DNA of 57,629 bases from Prevotella sp. (GCA_022511075.1 JAFLSE010000015.1:1-57629), one strand, 5' to 3'. Counted from the stretch's first letter, positions 1-8,156 are shown. Numbers and translations: made by a program. The notes: generated from the sequence alone by a model not told the origin.

Positions 1-1010
1 ATGGCTTTTTGCAGTCCGATTTCGGGGAAGCGGTGCTGCGTGCGAAACCAGAACGTGCCGAGCAATCCGAGGAACACGTTTATGAGCAGGAACACTATCA
101 CTATTATGTTGTTGCGAATCTGCGTGTCGGTGTCTGTCTCGCTGTCCTTTTGCAGACGGTCGTATGAAATTAAGCCGCTAACATAATAGTTGCCTGCGCG
201 TATCTTCTGCCCTTTTATCTTTTGGCGGAAACGCTCCTCAAAGCCTTTCGCATGACTGTCTTTCACGCGTATGGAGAGATTGGGCGACCAATAACCTCCG
301 GCAATAACATCGTTAATCATCGGTACTATTATGTTTCGGGTGTATTTCACTTCCTCAAACCCAAATCTCTTTATCGGCTTCACCACTCCTGCAAGTCTTC
401 GGGGCAGCGTGTCGCCAGGGGTGTTGATTGACATTTCCTTGCTAATCAACTTGTTAAGGTCGTCAATATACTTACCGAATACACCTTCAGACAGGAAAAT
501 GTTGCGGTCTTTAAGCAGTGCGGCGAGTTGTTCGGGTGTCTTGCCGTCGGTGCTCTTGTAGCGGAACACTCGCATCATATCCGGCTCGCATATCATTATC
601 CTTACGTTCGACTCCAGTGTGTCATATTTTACGTTACTGTACATTGAACTGCCGTTGTAGGGGTCGTTTCGCATCGAATATGCCGCAGCCTCTATGTCCT
701 CGTCGTGCCTTATGCGGTCTATGAGTGCCAGCCTGTCGGCTAACGTTATGTCGGTTGAATCGGGGTGTGCAGGGTCGTAGCCTACGGCATCGCTGTCGAG
801 CCTGTCAACAATCACTTGGTAGCAGTTGGTCTGATCAAATCCCATAGGTTCCGATGCTCGCATAATCATTGTGTACGAACTGTCCACTATATACCACACA
901 ATGCAACTCACTATCAGCAGCTCCGCCAGCAAAGCCCAGTTGGAATGCCTCTCGTTGTATATTTGTTTCAGGATATAGGCGTAAATCCTGCTTGATTTCA
1001 TCTTTTTCAT
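1..1010 (-). CDS. FtsX/MacB-type ABC transporter permease (3' end cut off by window edge)
   Basis: The reading frame starts at 1010 with MKKMKSSRIYAY and stays open to base 1, so the C-terminus lies outside the window. About 336 codons are visible. One membrane segment lies near residues 25-42, followed by a large extracytoplasmic region and a second hydrophobic stretch near residues 300-325 that ends in FWFRTQHRFPEIG. This is the layout of a MacB periplasmic core followed by the first FtsX helix. It is the fourth gene of the efflux operon, 32 bases after the preceding permease gene. It probably forms the transmembrane channel together with that permease and the shared ATPase. The substrate cannot be read from the sequence. 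Confidence 0.85.
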   Translation of the reverse strand, partial: MKKMKSSRIYAYILKQIYNERHSNWALLAELLIVSCIVWYIVDSSYTMIMRASEPMGFDQTNCYQVIVDRLDSDAVGYDPAHPDSTDITLADRLALIDRIRHDEDIEAAAYSMRNDPYNGSSMYSNVKYDTLESNVRIMICEPDMMRVFRYKSTDGKTPEQLAALLKDRNIFLSEGVFGKYIDDLNKLISKEMSINTPGDTLPRRLAGVVKPIKRFGFEEVKYTRNIIVPMINDVIAGGYWSPNLSIRVKDSHAKGFEERFRQKIKGQKIRAGNYYVSGLISYDRLQKDSETDTDTQIRNNIIVIVFLLINVFLGLLGTFWFRTQHRFPEIGLQKA

Positions 1011-1042
1011 AAATCCTTGTGTTTCGTTGTTTGTTGTTTTCC

Positions 1043-2323
1043 TTATTTCAGCGCTTCCACTATGTTGCTGCGGCTTGCGCGCCAAGCCGGTACGATGCTG
1101 CTCAGGGTGTTGAGCAGGAAGCAGAACAGCAGTGCCCAACCGTAGAGCACGGGCGAGAATAGCACGCTTGTGTCGAGCGTTAATATCATTCCCGATTCCG
1201 TCCACCAGTCTTTTTCAAACACATAGTCGGCTGCAAAGTAGCATATCGCGAAGCACATCATCAGTCCGAGTATTCCTGCAAAGAACGTCTGCAATAGCGA
1301 TTCCATGAATGTCTGCCAAAGTATGGTGCTGCGTGTCGCTCCGAATGTGCGCCTCACGCCAATCTCTTCCCTGCGCTGTTGCAGTCGGCTCTGTGTCATG
1401 CTTGCAATGTTTATTGCAGGCACAATAAGCAGAATCACGAATATGGTAAGGTAGCGCATGTATATGGCGTTCATATCCGGACCCTCGCTTGCCCAGACAC
1501 GGTATGTGTAGGTCTCGTGGTCGTCGGGCTGGTCCGTCAGATGCAGCGTGTCGGGAGCAATTGTTTTGTTGTATGCGGCAAGCATTCGCGTCGTCTCGTT
1601 TCTTATTGCCGCAAAGTCTGCGGTGCTTTTTGCCTGCATTGCCACGCCCACGTTGCCTTTCGGTTCTAAGTCAGTGGCAGATAGTGGGTGCTTCACATCA
1701 GTCATGCTACTCATTGGCACCCATATTTCCGAGTATGCCGTTTTCAGTATCGACGAAACGTCCTCTACCACTCCAGCCACCTTGTACTCGTGGTTGGCTA
1801 TCATCAGTGTCTTGCCTTTCAGGTTTTCCTGCTGCCCGAATATCTTGCGGCACGCGCTTTCAGAGAGCAGTGCTATGGGCATGTTGCTCTGGCACTCCTC
1901 GTCGGTGAAAGGCTTGCCGTCGATGAAGTTTAGCGGAAACACCTTGAAGAATGCCGCATTCACCGCCTTCGTGCGTACCGACACAATTTCCTTGCCAGGT
2001 GCATACATGTCGAGCGTCGGAGGATATATGGTGAACAACGCAATGTTTTCAGGCGATTTCATCTTTGTGAAAATGCCGTTTACCATATCCATATTAATAT
2101 TGCCGTAAGAGTTGCCGCCATTCGCGCTGACAATGTGTGCATATTTTACATACAGCGTCCTTGAGCGGTTTGGCTCGTTGCCGTAGTCGATTATCTGCAC
2201 CTCGCGCGTCATCATCACAATCATAATGAGGCAGATGGCGAGTGCCGTTCCTGCTATGGTCAGTCCTGTGAGCAGTGGCTGCTGCCTCATGTTGGCTATT
2301 GTCTGTTTCAGTATGTTGTTCAT
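1043..2323 (-). CDS. FtsX/MacB-type ABC transporter permease
   Basis: The 426-residue protein has one N-terminal membrane helix (about residues 17-39), a MacB-like extracytoplasmic domain to about residue 290, and three C-terminal helices, which is the standard FtsX topology. A cytoplasmic motif RREEIGVRRTFGA follows the second helix, as in MacB and LolC/E permeases, where it contacts the ATPase. The start MNNILKQ lies 52 bases after the ATPase stop. Together with the next permease, the ATPase and the adaptor it should form a tripartite-type exporter for peptides, lipids or drugs. Paired different permeases in one operon are common in Bacteroidetes. The role in the operon is inferred from order only. 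Confidence 0.9.
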   Translation of the reverse strand: MNNILKQTIANMRQQPLLTGLTIAGTALAICLIMIVMMTREVQIIDYGNEPNRSRTLYVKYAHIVSANGGNSYGNINMDMVNGIFTKMKSPENIALFTIYPPTLDMYAPGKEIVSVRTKAVNAAFFKVFPLNFIDGKPFTDEECQSNMPIALLSESACRKIFGQQENLKGKTLMIANHEYKVAGVVEDVSSILKTAYSEIWVPMSSMTDVKHPLSATDLEPKGNVGVAMQAKSTADFAAIRNETTRMLAAYNKTIAPDTLHLTDQPDDHETYTYRVWASEGPDMNAIYMRYLTIFVILLIVPAINIASMTQSRLQQRREEIGVRRTFGATRSTILWQTFMESLLQTFFAGILGLMMCFAICYFAADYVFEKDWWTESGMILTLDTSVLFSPVLYGWALLFCFLLNTLSSIVPAWRASRSNIVEALK

Positions 2324-2375
2324 TTCTTTTTTGTTTTCGTGAAACGTGTTTTGCTTTCTCTCGCACGGTCTTTGC

Positions 2376-3047
2376 CTATTCCACCTGTCTGCCGTCGAAG
2401 AATCGTATGGTGCGGTGGGCTTGCTTTGCCTGCTGCTCGTTGTGGGTCACCATCACTATTGTGCGCCCATCGGCGTTGAGGTCGAGAAGTATCTGCATTA
2501 TCTCTGCGCTCATCTTCGAGTCGAGGTTTCCCGTGGGCTCGTCGGCAAGTATTATGTCGGGGTTGCATGCTAATGCGCGCGCTATCGCCACACGCTGGCA
2601 CTGACCGCCCGAAAGCTGTGCAGGAAGGTGGCGCATGCGGTGGCTCATTCCCACCTGTCGCAGCACCTCCTCGGCTCTCTGCCTGCGCTCGCGTGCGCCC
2701 ATACCGGAATAGAGCAGCGGCATCTCCACGTTGTCTATCACGTTGAGCGACTGAATGAGGTGGAACGACTGAAACACGAAGCCTATCGTGCGGTTGCGGA
2801 AGGCTGCCATCTCGCTGTCCTTCATGCCGTTGCCTGTAGTGCCGTCGATGGTAACCGTGCCCGTGGTGGGCTTGTCGAGCAAGCCCACGATGTTGAGCAG
2901 CGTGGACTTGCCGCAGCCCGAAGGACCCATCACGGCAACAAACTCGCCCTTCTTTATCTTTATGTTCACGTTCTCCAATGCAACGGTTTCTATCTCGCTT
3001 GTGCGAAATACCTTGCCTATCTCCTTCAATTCAATAATTGTGTTCAT
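2376..3047 (-). CDS. ABC transporter ATP-binding protein, MacB/LolD type
   Basis: The protein has 223 residues and a complete nucleotide-binding domain: Walker A GPSGCGKST at residues 41-49, Q-loop glutamine near 93, signature LSGGQ at 145-149, Walker B ILADEPTGNLD from 166, and a switch histidine near 196. The ADEPTGNLD form is typical of the MacB/LolD/FtsE subfamily, which energises FtsX-fold permeases. It sits 13 bases after the adaptor gene and just before two such permeases, so it is almost certainly their shared ATPase. The gene uses the same sigma-54 promoter as the adaptor. Confidence 0.95.
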   Translation of the reverse strand: MNTIIELKEIGKVFRTSEIETVALENVNIKIKKGEFVAVMGPSGCGKSTLLNIVGLLDKPTTGTVTIDGTTGNGMKDSEMAAFRNRTIGFVFQSFHLIQSLNVIDNVEMPLLYSGMGARERRQRAEEVLRQVGMSHRMRHLPAQLSGGQCQRVAIARALACNPDIILADEPTGNLDSKMSAEIMQILLDLNADGRTIVMVTHNEQQAKQAHRTIRFFDGRQVE

Positions 3048-3060
3048 AGTTGTTGTTGTT

Positions 3061-4305
3061 TTATTTTATTTTTATGTTGTTCCTGTTTTTATACTGCTCC
3101 ATGTCGCTCACCACCACGCGCTCACCCTTGCGCAGTCCGCCCGTCACCTCTATGTAGTCGTAGCTTGCTTCGCCAAGCGTAACATCGCGTGCCGTGAGCC
3201 TGTCGCCGTCAACCACGAAGAGGCTGTATTTGCCCGGACCTTTGTAGAATGCGCCGCTCTTTATGCGCATCACGTCCGACTTCTCCGAAGTCAGCACATA
3301 CACCTCAACTTTCAGTCCCGGGCGCAGAAGTTTGTGCGACGGCTCGTCGAAGTTAACCGTGAACTCTATCATGCTGTTCTTCGTCTGCGGATTGAAGCTG
3401 CTGATGCTTCCTGTCAGCTGCTCCCTGCCCGTGCGCACGAGCACTCGTCCACCCACTGCCATGCGGTCGCTGTAGCCGTCGGCAATGGAGCACTCCGCCT
3501 TGAAACTTGTGAGGTCGGACACCGTGGCAACTTGCTCACCGCGCGAAATCTGCGCACCGATGTTGTTGTTTATGTATGTCAGCACAGCCTTGCGCGGCGA
3601 AAGAATCCTTGCGTCCTCAAGCGTGCGCTTTGTCTCTGCCAGTCCTTTGCTGAACATCTCTATGTCGAGTTCCTGCAGTTTGTATTCAGCGTTGGCTGTC
3701 TTTATCTCATTTTCGTACTGCACTTTCAGTTGTTCAAGTTCCAATTGTGCCGTGTTGTAGTCAAGTTGCGCCTGACGTACCCTGTCGGTAGTGCCCGAGC
3801 CTATGCTGTCAAGATATTGTTCGTTGCGCAGTTGCATCTTCTTGCTGTTAAGTGCCATCTGCGCCACTTTTATCTTCATCTTCATATCCGTCAGCCGCGT
3901 GTCCTGCGTTATCTTCAGCTTTTGCAGTTGCAGTTTGCGCATCTGCTCGTCGTCGAGCCCTTTTTTGTATTCCGTTTCGGCAGTCATAAGGTCGAGTTTC
4001 AGCAGCGGAGTGCCTTCCTCCACCTCGTCGCCCGTCCTCTTGTACACCTCCACTATCCTTGTGTTTATCGGCGACACTATCATCTCTTGGTGTTCCGGCA
4101 CAACGTTTCCGCTTGCCATAACGCTCACTTGCAGGTCGTCCATATCCACTTCCGACACCTCCAAGTTTTTCATGTCAACGCTCTCCGCCGCCATTCTCAT
4201 CAGCATTCCGCCAACAATCACCACCGCCAGTGCTACGCCTCCCCAGCGCAGCCCTTTCTTCACGGCAGTTTTTCTCCTCTCTCCTTTTGGTATCTCCCTG
4301 TCCAT
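3061..4305 (-). CDS. Periplasmic adaptor (membrane fusion protein, HlyD/MacA family)
   Basis: The 414-residue protein has an N-terminal membrane anchor (about residues 23-40), a first barrel-sandwich half (VSPINTRIVEVYKRTGDEVEEGTPLL), a long charged helical hairpin from about 110 to 235, the second half-lipoyl segment (RAVLTYINNN-like), and C-terminal beta-barrel and membrane-proximal domains. This is the domain order of MacA and other HlyD-family adaptors, which bridge the inner-membrane transporter to an outer-membrane TolC-like channel. No TolC homologue is visible in the window. As first gene of the operon it lies about 140 bases downstream of the predicted sigma-54 start. The upstream leader carries an 18-bp tandem repeat. 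Confidence 0.92.
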   Translation of the reverse strand: MDREIPKGERRKTAVKKGLRWGGVALAVVIVGGMLMRMAAESVDMKNLEVSEVDMDDLQVSVMASGNVVPEHQEMIVSPINTRIVEVYKRTGDEVEEGTPLLKLDLMTAETEYKKGLDDEQMRKLQLQKLKITQDTRLTDMKMKIKVAQMALNSKKMQLRNEQYLDSIGSGTTDRVRQAQLDYNTAQLELEQLKVQYENEIKTANAEYKLQELDIEMFSKGLAETKRTLEDARILSPRKAVLTYINNNIGAQISRGEQVATVSDLTSFKAECSIADGYSDRMAVGGRVLVRTGREQLTGSISSFNPQTKNSMIEFTVNFDEPSHKLLRPGLKVEVYVLTSEKSDVMRIKSGAFYKGPGKYSLFVVDGDRLTARDVTLGEASYDYIEVTGGLRKGERVVVSDMEQYKNRNNIKIK

Positions 4306-4343
4306 ATTTTTGTTCTGCTTTTATTCGTATTTTTATTATCTCG

Positions 4344-4397
4344 TTTTTATTGTATCCGTTATTTTTATTGTATTCGTTGTTTTTGTTGTATTCGTTG
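4344..4397. repeat. 18-bp tandem repeat, three copies, in the leader of the efflux operon
   Basis: Three adjacent 18-base units begin at 4344, 4362 and 4380. Copies 2 and 3 differ at one position, copy 1 differs slightly. The unit is T-rich, of the form TTTTTATTGTATTCGTTG on the plus strand. It lies between the predicted sigma-54 start site and the adaptor gene, so it would be transcribed as an A-rich 5' leader. No function is known to me. Confidence 0.85.
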
Positions 4398-4457
4398 TTT
4401 CTATTTGTTTTTATTCTTCTGTTCGCATTATATTGCCAACCATTTCTTTATTCTATC

Positions 4458-4475
4458 AAGCAATATCCGTGCCAA
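4458..4475 (-). promoter_or_regulatory. Sigma-54 (RpoN) promoter of the efflux operon
   Basis: Read on the minus strand, the site is TTGGCACGGATATTGCTT. It matches the sigma-54 consensus YTGGCACGrNNNTTGCW at every defined base, with correct GG to GC spacing. It points at the adaptor gene that begins at 4305, leaving a leader of roughly 140 bases. Sigma-54 promoters need an AAA+ activator bound upstream. A palindrome at 4538-4555 is well placed for that. Confidence 0.85.
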
Positions 4476-4537
4476 ACTTGTAATACCTTGATTATCAGTG
4501 CTTATTCTCTTTTTATATGTGTCCGCCTATGATACAA

Positions 4538-4555
4538 GTGTCCGAAAACGGACAC
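4538..4555. promoter_or_regulatory. Palindrome, likely enhancer for a sigma-54 activator
   Basis: GTGTCCGaaaaCGGACAC is a perfect 7-4-7 inverted repeat, 60-80 bases upstream of the sigma-54 promoter. A further half-site GTGTCCG lies at 4519-4525. The spacing suits an NtrC-type response regulator. No such regulator gene is in the window. The assignment is an inference from position and symmetry. Confidence 0.65.
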
Positions 4556-4595
4556 AAAATTATCCTAAAAAGGCAAAATGTTTCAGAATTTTTTG

Positions 4596-4603
4596 TATAT
4601 TTG
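4596..4603 (+). promoter_or_regulatory. Bacteroidetes-type -7 element (TATATTTG)
   Basis: TATATTTG fits TAnnTTTG and precedes the small peptide gene at 4680 by about 75 bases. No clear -33 TTTG is seen 19-21 bases upstream, so the promoter may be weak or activator-dependent. Confidence 0.5.
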
Positions 4604-4679
4604 CATATTGATGAAGGCGATTACGACAGACTGCACAATCTGCTCCTTTGCAAATAATTTCCTTACAAATAAAGATTCT

Positions 4680-4821
4680 ATGGAAAAGAAAAAATTTTAA
4701 GGTGTATGAAGCTCCTCAGATGGAGGTTATAGAAATGGAAACAGTGATGTCGTTATTGGCAGGTATTGGTGAAAATGAGATAAGTAAGTTTTCTCTTGAG
4801 GAACATGAGTATGAAGATTAA
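4680..4821 (+). pseudogene. Small acidic peptide gene with a +1 frameshift; candidate precursor peptide
   Basis: ATG at 4680 opens MEKKKF and hits TAA at 4698. If one T of the run 4695-4698 were absent, the frame would continue as KVYEAPQMEVIEMETV and end at 4821, a 46-residue acidic peptide. The second frame is intact to 4821, and an in-frame GTG at 4702 could start a 40-residue product. Short proteins of the pattern K-x-Y-x-x-P-x-x-E-V, ending in a variable tail, are common beside peptide-modifying enzymes in Bacteroidales. The gene converges on the exporter/PqqD/kinase operon (38 bases to the exporter stop). It may be an assembly error, a decayed gene, a phase switch or a real short form. 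No function can be proven from the sequence. Confidence 0.55.
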
Positions 4822-4858
4822 TAGGTAAATAAAATATAACAAAAACCTCCTGAATACT

Positions 4859-6490
4859 TTAATCTCCTATTCTGATGGTATCGTCGCACAGTGAGGTTAC
4901 GGTGGAGCGGTGGGTAATCATTATTATTGTCTTGTCGGAGTATGACTCGAAAAGGCGGCTGAAAAGGTTGTGCTCCGTCTTTTCGTCGAGTGATGCGCTT
5001 ATTTCATCAAGCAGCAATATGCTGCCAGGGCGAAGCAAACCACGGGCTATGGCAATGCGCTGTGCCTGACCTTCGCTGAAACCTATGCCGCGTTCACCAC
5101 ATTCGGTGTCGATGCCATTCGGCAGGTCGAACACAAAATCGGCGGCGGCAACGTGGAGTACATGACGCATCTGTTCGTCGGTGGCTTCGGGATTTGCAAG
5201 TTGCAGATTGTAGCGAATAGTGCCACTCATAAGGGTGTTGCCCTGCGGCACGAAAACAAAATTGCTGCGGGTTTCGGGAGATACTTCCTGTTGCTCTCCA
5301 CGGTCGTTATATATATGCATCTGTCCCTCGTTGGGAGAAATGAGTGATAACATCATACGGAAAAGGGTGGTCTTTCCTGCACCCGTCTGACCCATAAGTG
5401 CCGTACGGCTGCCGGGACGGAAGTCGTGTGAGAAGTTGCGCAAAATATCGTGGTCGCCCGAAATATACTGGAAACTGGCGTTGTCAATCCTTATTCCTAA
5501 ACTGCCTTCCATGCGCTTGCCTGTGATATGAACGTCCTCGGCTGCCTTTTGTTCCAACTCCTCCACTCGGTCGATGCTCGCCGAGGTGTGTATAAGTTTT
5601 GGAATCATGTTCATAAGGTCGAGGATAGGATGCTGCACTTGTGATACTAATTGCAGGAATGAGGTCATGACGCCGAAGGTTATGACACCTGCCTGAAGTT
5701 GCAGTCCGCCCCATACAAATGCCAAGAGGTAGCCATAGTTGAAGCATACTGCCATTAAGGTGCGCACTACAAGTGTGAAGCGCGTGCGGCGGCGTATCTT
5801 TGAGAGCAGACCGTTCTGCATACCGTTGAGTTGTCCGATAATCCATTCGCCGCTTTCCAATGCACGGAGCATGGCGTTGTGCTCCATACCTTCCTGCACC
5901 AACATCTGTATTCGGCTGTCCTGCTCGCGCACGTCGTGAGTCATGCCGCGCAGTGTGCGTGCAAAGGCCTTACCCATTACCACCATTACGGGAGTGGAAA
6001 GGAGCAGCATCAGTGCCAATTGCATGTCCATGGAATATAGCAGCAGGAAAGCACCCATAAGCCTTACGGTGCTGACAACCATTTGCGGGATAATCTCGCC
6101 GACGGATTCGCTGATGGCGCTTACGTCGGTCTCTAAGCGCGATGTTATGTCGCCTGAATGTAGCGGAGTGTCGTCGTAGATGCGGCGGCGCAGCAAGTGT
6201 CCGAATATGCGCAGCCTGATAGAGTTGGCTTGTGCCGTGGTGTCGCGAATTGTCATATAATAGTACCACTGGCGCAGTGCAATGTTCATGCTGACAACCA
6301 GCACCAACTCAACTATTGTGGTTACAATGTCGGTGGTTGATACTGTGTGAATGGCAGTGTCAATGAAGTAGCGGCACAGCCATACCATAGTGAGGGCAAG
6401 CGCAACCTGTCCTATGCCTACGGCAATGCGGAGAGACATCTTGCCCCTCATGCCTGCCATATTCCGCCAGAGCCACAGCAGATATTTCAT
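4859..6490 (-). CDS. ABC exporter with fused membrane and ATPase domains
   Basis: The 543-residue protein has six predicted membrane helices within about residues 20-290 and a C-terminal nucleotide-binding domain: Walker A GQTGAGKTT at 367-375, signature FSEGQ at 471-475 in place of LSGGQ, Walker B ILLLDE at 491-496, and switch histidine near 527. It is a half-transporter and should dimerise. It has no N-terminal C39 peptidase domain, so leader removal would need another enzyme, perhaps the S26-like domain encoded two genes upstream. Its ATG overlaps the stop of the PqqD-like gene, which points to translational coupling. Export of the neighbouring small peptide is an inference. Confidence 0.9.
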   Translation of the reverse strand: MKYLLWLWRNMAGMRGKMSLRIAVGIGQVALALTMVWLCRYFIDTAIHTVSTTDIVTTIVELVLVVSMNIALRQWYYYMTIRDTTAQANSIRLRIFGHLLRRRIYDDTPLHSGDITSRLETDVSAISESVGEIIPQMVVSTVRLMGAFLLLYSMDMQLALMLLLSTPVMVVMGKAFARTLRGMTHDVREQDSRIQMLVQEGMEHNAMLRALESGEWIIGQLNGMQNGLLSKIRRRTRFTLVVRTLMAVCFNYGYLLAFVWGGLQLQAGVITFGVMTSFLQLVSQVQHPILDLMNMIPKLIHTSASIDRVEELEQKAAEDVHITGKRMEGSLGIRIDNASFQYISGDHDILRNFSHDFRPGSRTALMGQTGAGKTTLFRMMLSLISPNEGQMHIYNDRGEQQEVSPETRSNFVFVPQGNTLMSGTIRYNLQLANPEATDEQMRHVLHVAAADFVFDLPNGIDTECGERGIGFSEGQAQRIAIARGLLRPGSILLLDEISASLDEKTEHNLFSRLFESYSDKTIIMITHRSTVTSLCDDTIRIGD

Positions 6491-6756
6491 TCAATGATGC
6501 CTATTTCCTGCCACTTGGCAAGAAGGATTTTTACGTCGGCAAGAGCCTGTCCTTGCTCAACATTGTAGTTTTCGCACAGTTTCTGAGCAAGTTGTTCTGC
6601 GGTGAAGTCGCCCAACTCGGTGATGCACTCCCAAAGGAAAGCCGCACTCTCGTTGAGGCTCAACAACTTGTTGAAGTTCACAACGTCGGCACCTTCTGCC
6701 ATTATTACCTTTTCACCGCATACATCTCGCAGCGTGAATCCTTTTTTCTGTTTCAT
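6487..6756 (-). CDS. PqqD-like peptide chaperone
   Basis: The start at 6756 (MKQKKGFTLRDV) gives 89 residues, the usual size of PqqD. An upstream ATG at 6837 would overlap the preceding gene and adds an unlikely N-terminus. The core (VNFNKLLSLNESAAFLWE, then a helical stretch ending in LLAKWQEIGIIE) is the PqqD/Coenzyme-PQQ-synthesis-D winged-helix fold. Family members bind the leader of a ribosomal peptide and present it to a modifying enzyme. The gene lies 11 bases after the kinase/peptidase fusion and overlaps the exporter start by four bases. No radical SAM, cyclase or transglutaminase-like partner is present, which makes this an unusual PqqD setting. Confidence 0.88.
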   Translation of the reverse strand: MKQKKGFTLRDVCGEKVIMAEGADVVNFNKLLSLNESAAFLWECITELGDFTAEQLAQKLCENYNVEQGQALADVKILLAKWQEIGIIE

Positions 6757-6767
6757 ATCCTTTTCTG

Positions 6768-8096
6768 TTATTTTATTCTTCTTATTACAGCCAGCGGCAG
6801 CCTCCTTACGGGGCGCAGCCAGTTCCATATGCGCCATGCACGACGTTGGCTGTTGCTGTACAAATATTTCCTTTCCCCGTTAGGCTTTACCACATATTCC
6901 GCACGTGCCACCACATCGTCGGGGCTGCAATGCTCTATGCCGGCAATGTTGCCGTCGCCCATTAGTTGTATATTGCGCCCGTCGTCGGATATGCCGATGA
7001 TGCGGTGCAGCACATAGCGGCTGTTGTCTACCCAAGCCAACACGGCATCGCCTACGGCAAGCGGTTGTTGTGGAACAACGAGTTCGGCGCTGTCGCGGTT
7101 GCCCACTATGAATGGCAGCATACTCTGTCCCTTTACAGGCAGTATCACCTTGCGACCCTCTTTCAGCATTGCTGCCACCTCGCCTATTATGTAGTTGTTC
7201 TCCACCGTTTTCTGTCTGCTTGCCTCCACTGCCGGCGCTACGGCATTCATACAGGTAATGGCCGCATCGCGGTCGGGCAGACAACGCAGGTGGAACATCG
7301 GCACGTTTCCTGCCATAAAATTCTCCGTAGCGTGCAGTCCGTCGGCAATGCGCTTGTCCCAACGCTTGCCCGATACCGACGGCTTAAGGGCAACATACGC
7401 CTGAAGTCCGCGCAGACGGCGTATCTCGTTGAGCGGTGCCTGGCTTAATTGCACAATAGCCCCAATGGGATAGTTCACGTTGCGATAGCAAGGAGTCTTT
7501 CCGCTCCATGGAGAGCCATATACGCGTGCCGTGCCGTCGTCGTCGATGCGCACCACAGGGTTGTCGTCGTTCACAAGTTGCGTACCATCAATGTTGTTGA
7601 GCCACAGGCGCGAGTGTGTGCTCTTGCCCGTGCCGCTCTTTCCCAAAAACATATAGCCTGCTCCGCGGTAGCTCACTACCGACGAGTGCATCAACAATGT
7701 TTTATGTTCTGCCGTGCTTAGGGCAAACATCACCATCATGGCATCGTTCATGCCAAACGTGCGGTCGCCTTCGGCATAGAGCGTTGCCTCGCGGTAGTCG
7801 TCGGTTGTCAGCAGGCGTGCCTGCCATTTGCCGCGAAGCAGGAAATCGAAGGCAGGATTACCGTCAATGCGCCCGGCAGCTATCTCGGAACCGTCGTCGT
7901 CTTGATGCATCTCGCGAACAAACTCGCCCATAACCGGACGTTCCGTAACAACACGCAGGCTGAACACGGTTTCCTCACCATTGGTATCATCAATAGCAAA
8001 GGGCCTGTATTGTCCTAACTCATTGTTTAGCATGTCGTCGTTTTCGAGCCACAACTCGAAAACGTGACCAGCCACCTTATATGTATATTTGTTCAT
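6768..8096 (-). CDS. Fusion of HPr-kinase-like domain with SipW/Sec11-like S26 peptidase domain
   Basis: The 442-residue protein has two parts. Residues about 1-285 resemble HPr serine kinase-type ATPases: P-loop GKSGTGKST at 152-160, then VNDDNP near 175-180 and a later SPWSGK motif. Residues about 295-410 resemble S24/S26 peptidases: GQSMLP with candidate nucleophile Ser325, then LHRI with His364 and GDGN near 380, the Ser-His arrangement of the SipW/Sec11 branch. No membrane helix is obvious except a weak amphipathic C-terminus. HPrK homologues phosphorylate some lasso peptides, so kinase plus peptidase could tailor and trim a peptide substrate. The gene heads the operon with PqqD and the exporter. 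The start at 8096 sits 31 bases after a good -7 element. Confidence 0.85.
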   Translation of the reverse strand: MNKYTYKVAGHVFELWLENDDMLNNELGQYRPFAIDDTNGEETVFSLRVVTERPVMGEFVREMHQDDDGSEIAAGRIDGNPAFDFLLRGKWQARLLTTDDYREATLYAEGDRTFGMNDAMMVMFALSTAEHKTLLMHSSVVSYRGAGYMFLGKSGTGKSTHSRLWLNNIDGTQLVNDDNPVVRIDDDGTARVYGSPWSGKTPCYRNVNYPIGAIVQLSQAPLNEIRRLRGLQAYVALKPSVSGKRWDKRIADGLHATENFMAGNVPMFHLRCLPDRDAAITCMNAVAPAVEASRQKTVENNYIIGEVAAMLKEGRKVILPVKGQSMLPFIVGNRDSAELVVPQQPLAVGDAVLAWVDNSRYVLHRIIGISDDGRNIQLMGDGNIAGIEHCSPDDVVARAEYVVKPNGERKYLYSNSQRRAWRIWNWLRPVRRLPLAVIRRIK

Positions 8097-8126
8097 ATTA
8101 TAGTATCAATATACTAAAAATTAGTG

Positions 8127-8134
8127 CAAAGATA
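8127..8134 (-). promoter_or_regulatory. -7 element TATCTTTG for the kinase/PqqD/exporter operon
   Basis: On the minus strand the site reads TATCTTTG, an exact TAnnTTTG match, 31 bases before the ATG at 8096. It is back to back with the promoter of the M24 peptidase gene. Confidence 0.75.
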
Positions 8135-8156
8135 ACGAATTATGGAAAAAAAAGTG

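Noticed and set aside
1..995. Several short plus-strand frames at the window start
   Set aside because: They are shadows of the permease gene on the minus strand.
2788..4491. Long plus-strand reading frame of 567 codons opposite the adaptor and ATPase genes
   Set aside because: Its translation is low in normal domain patterns and rich in His, Val and Cys. It is the antisense of two clear genes and is an artefact of their codon use.
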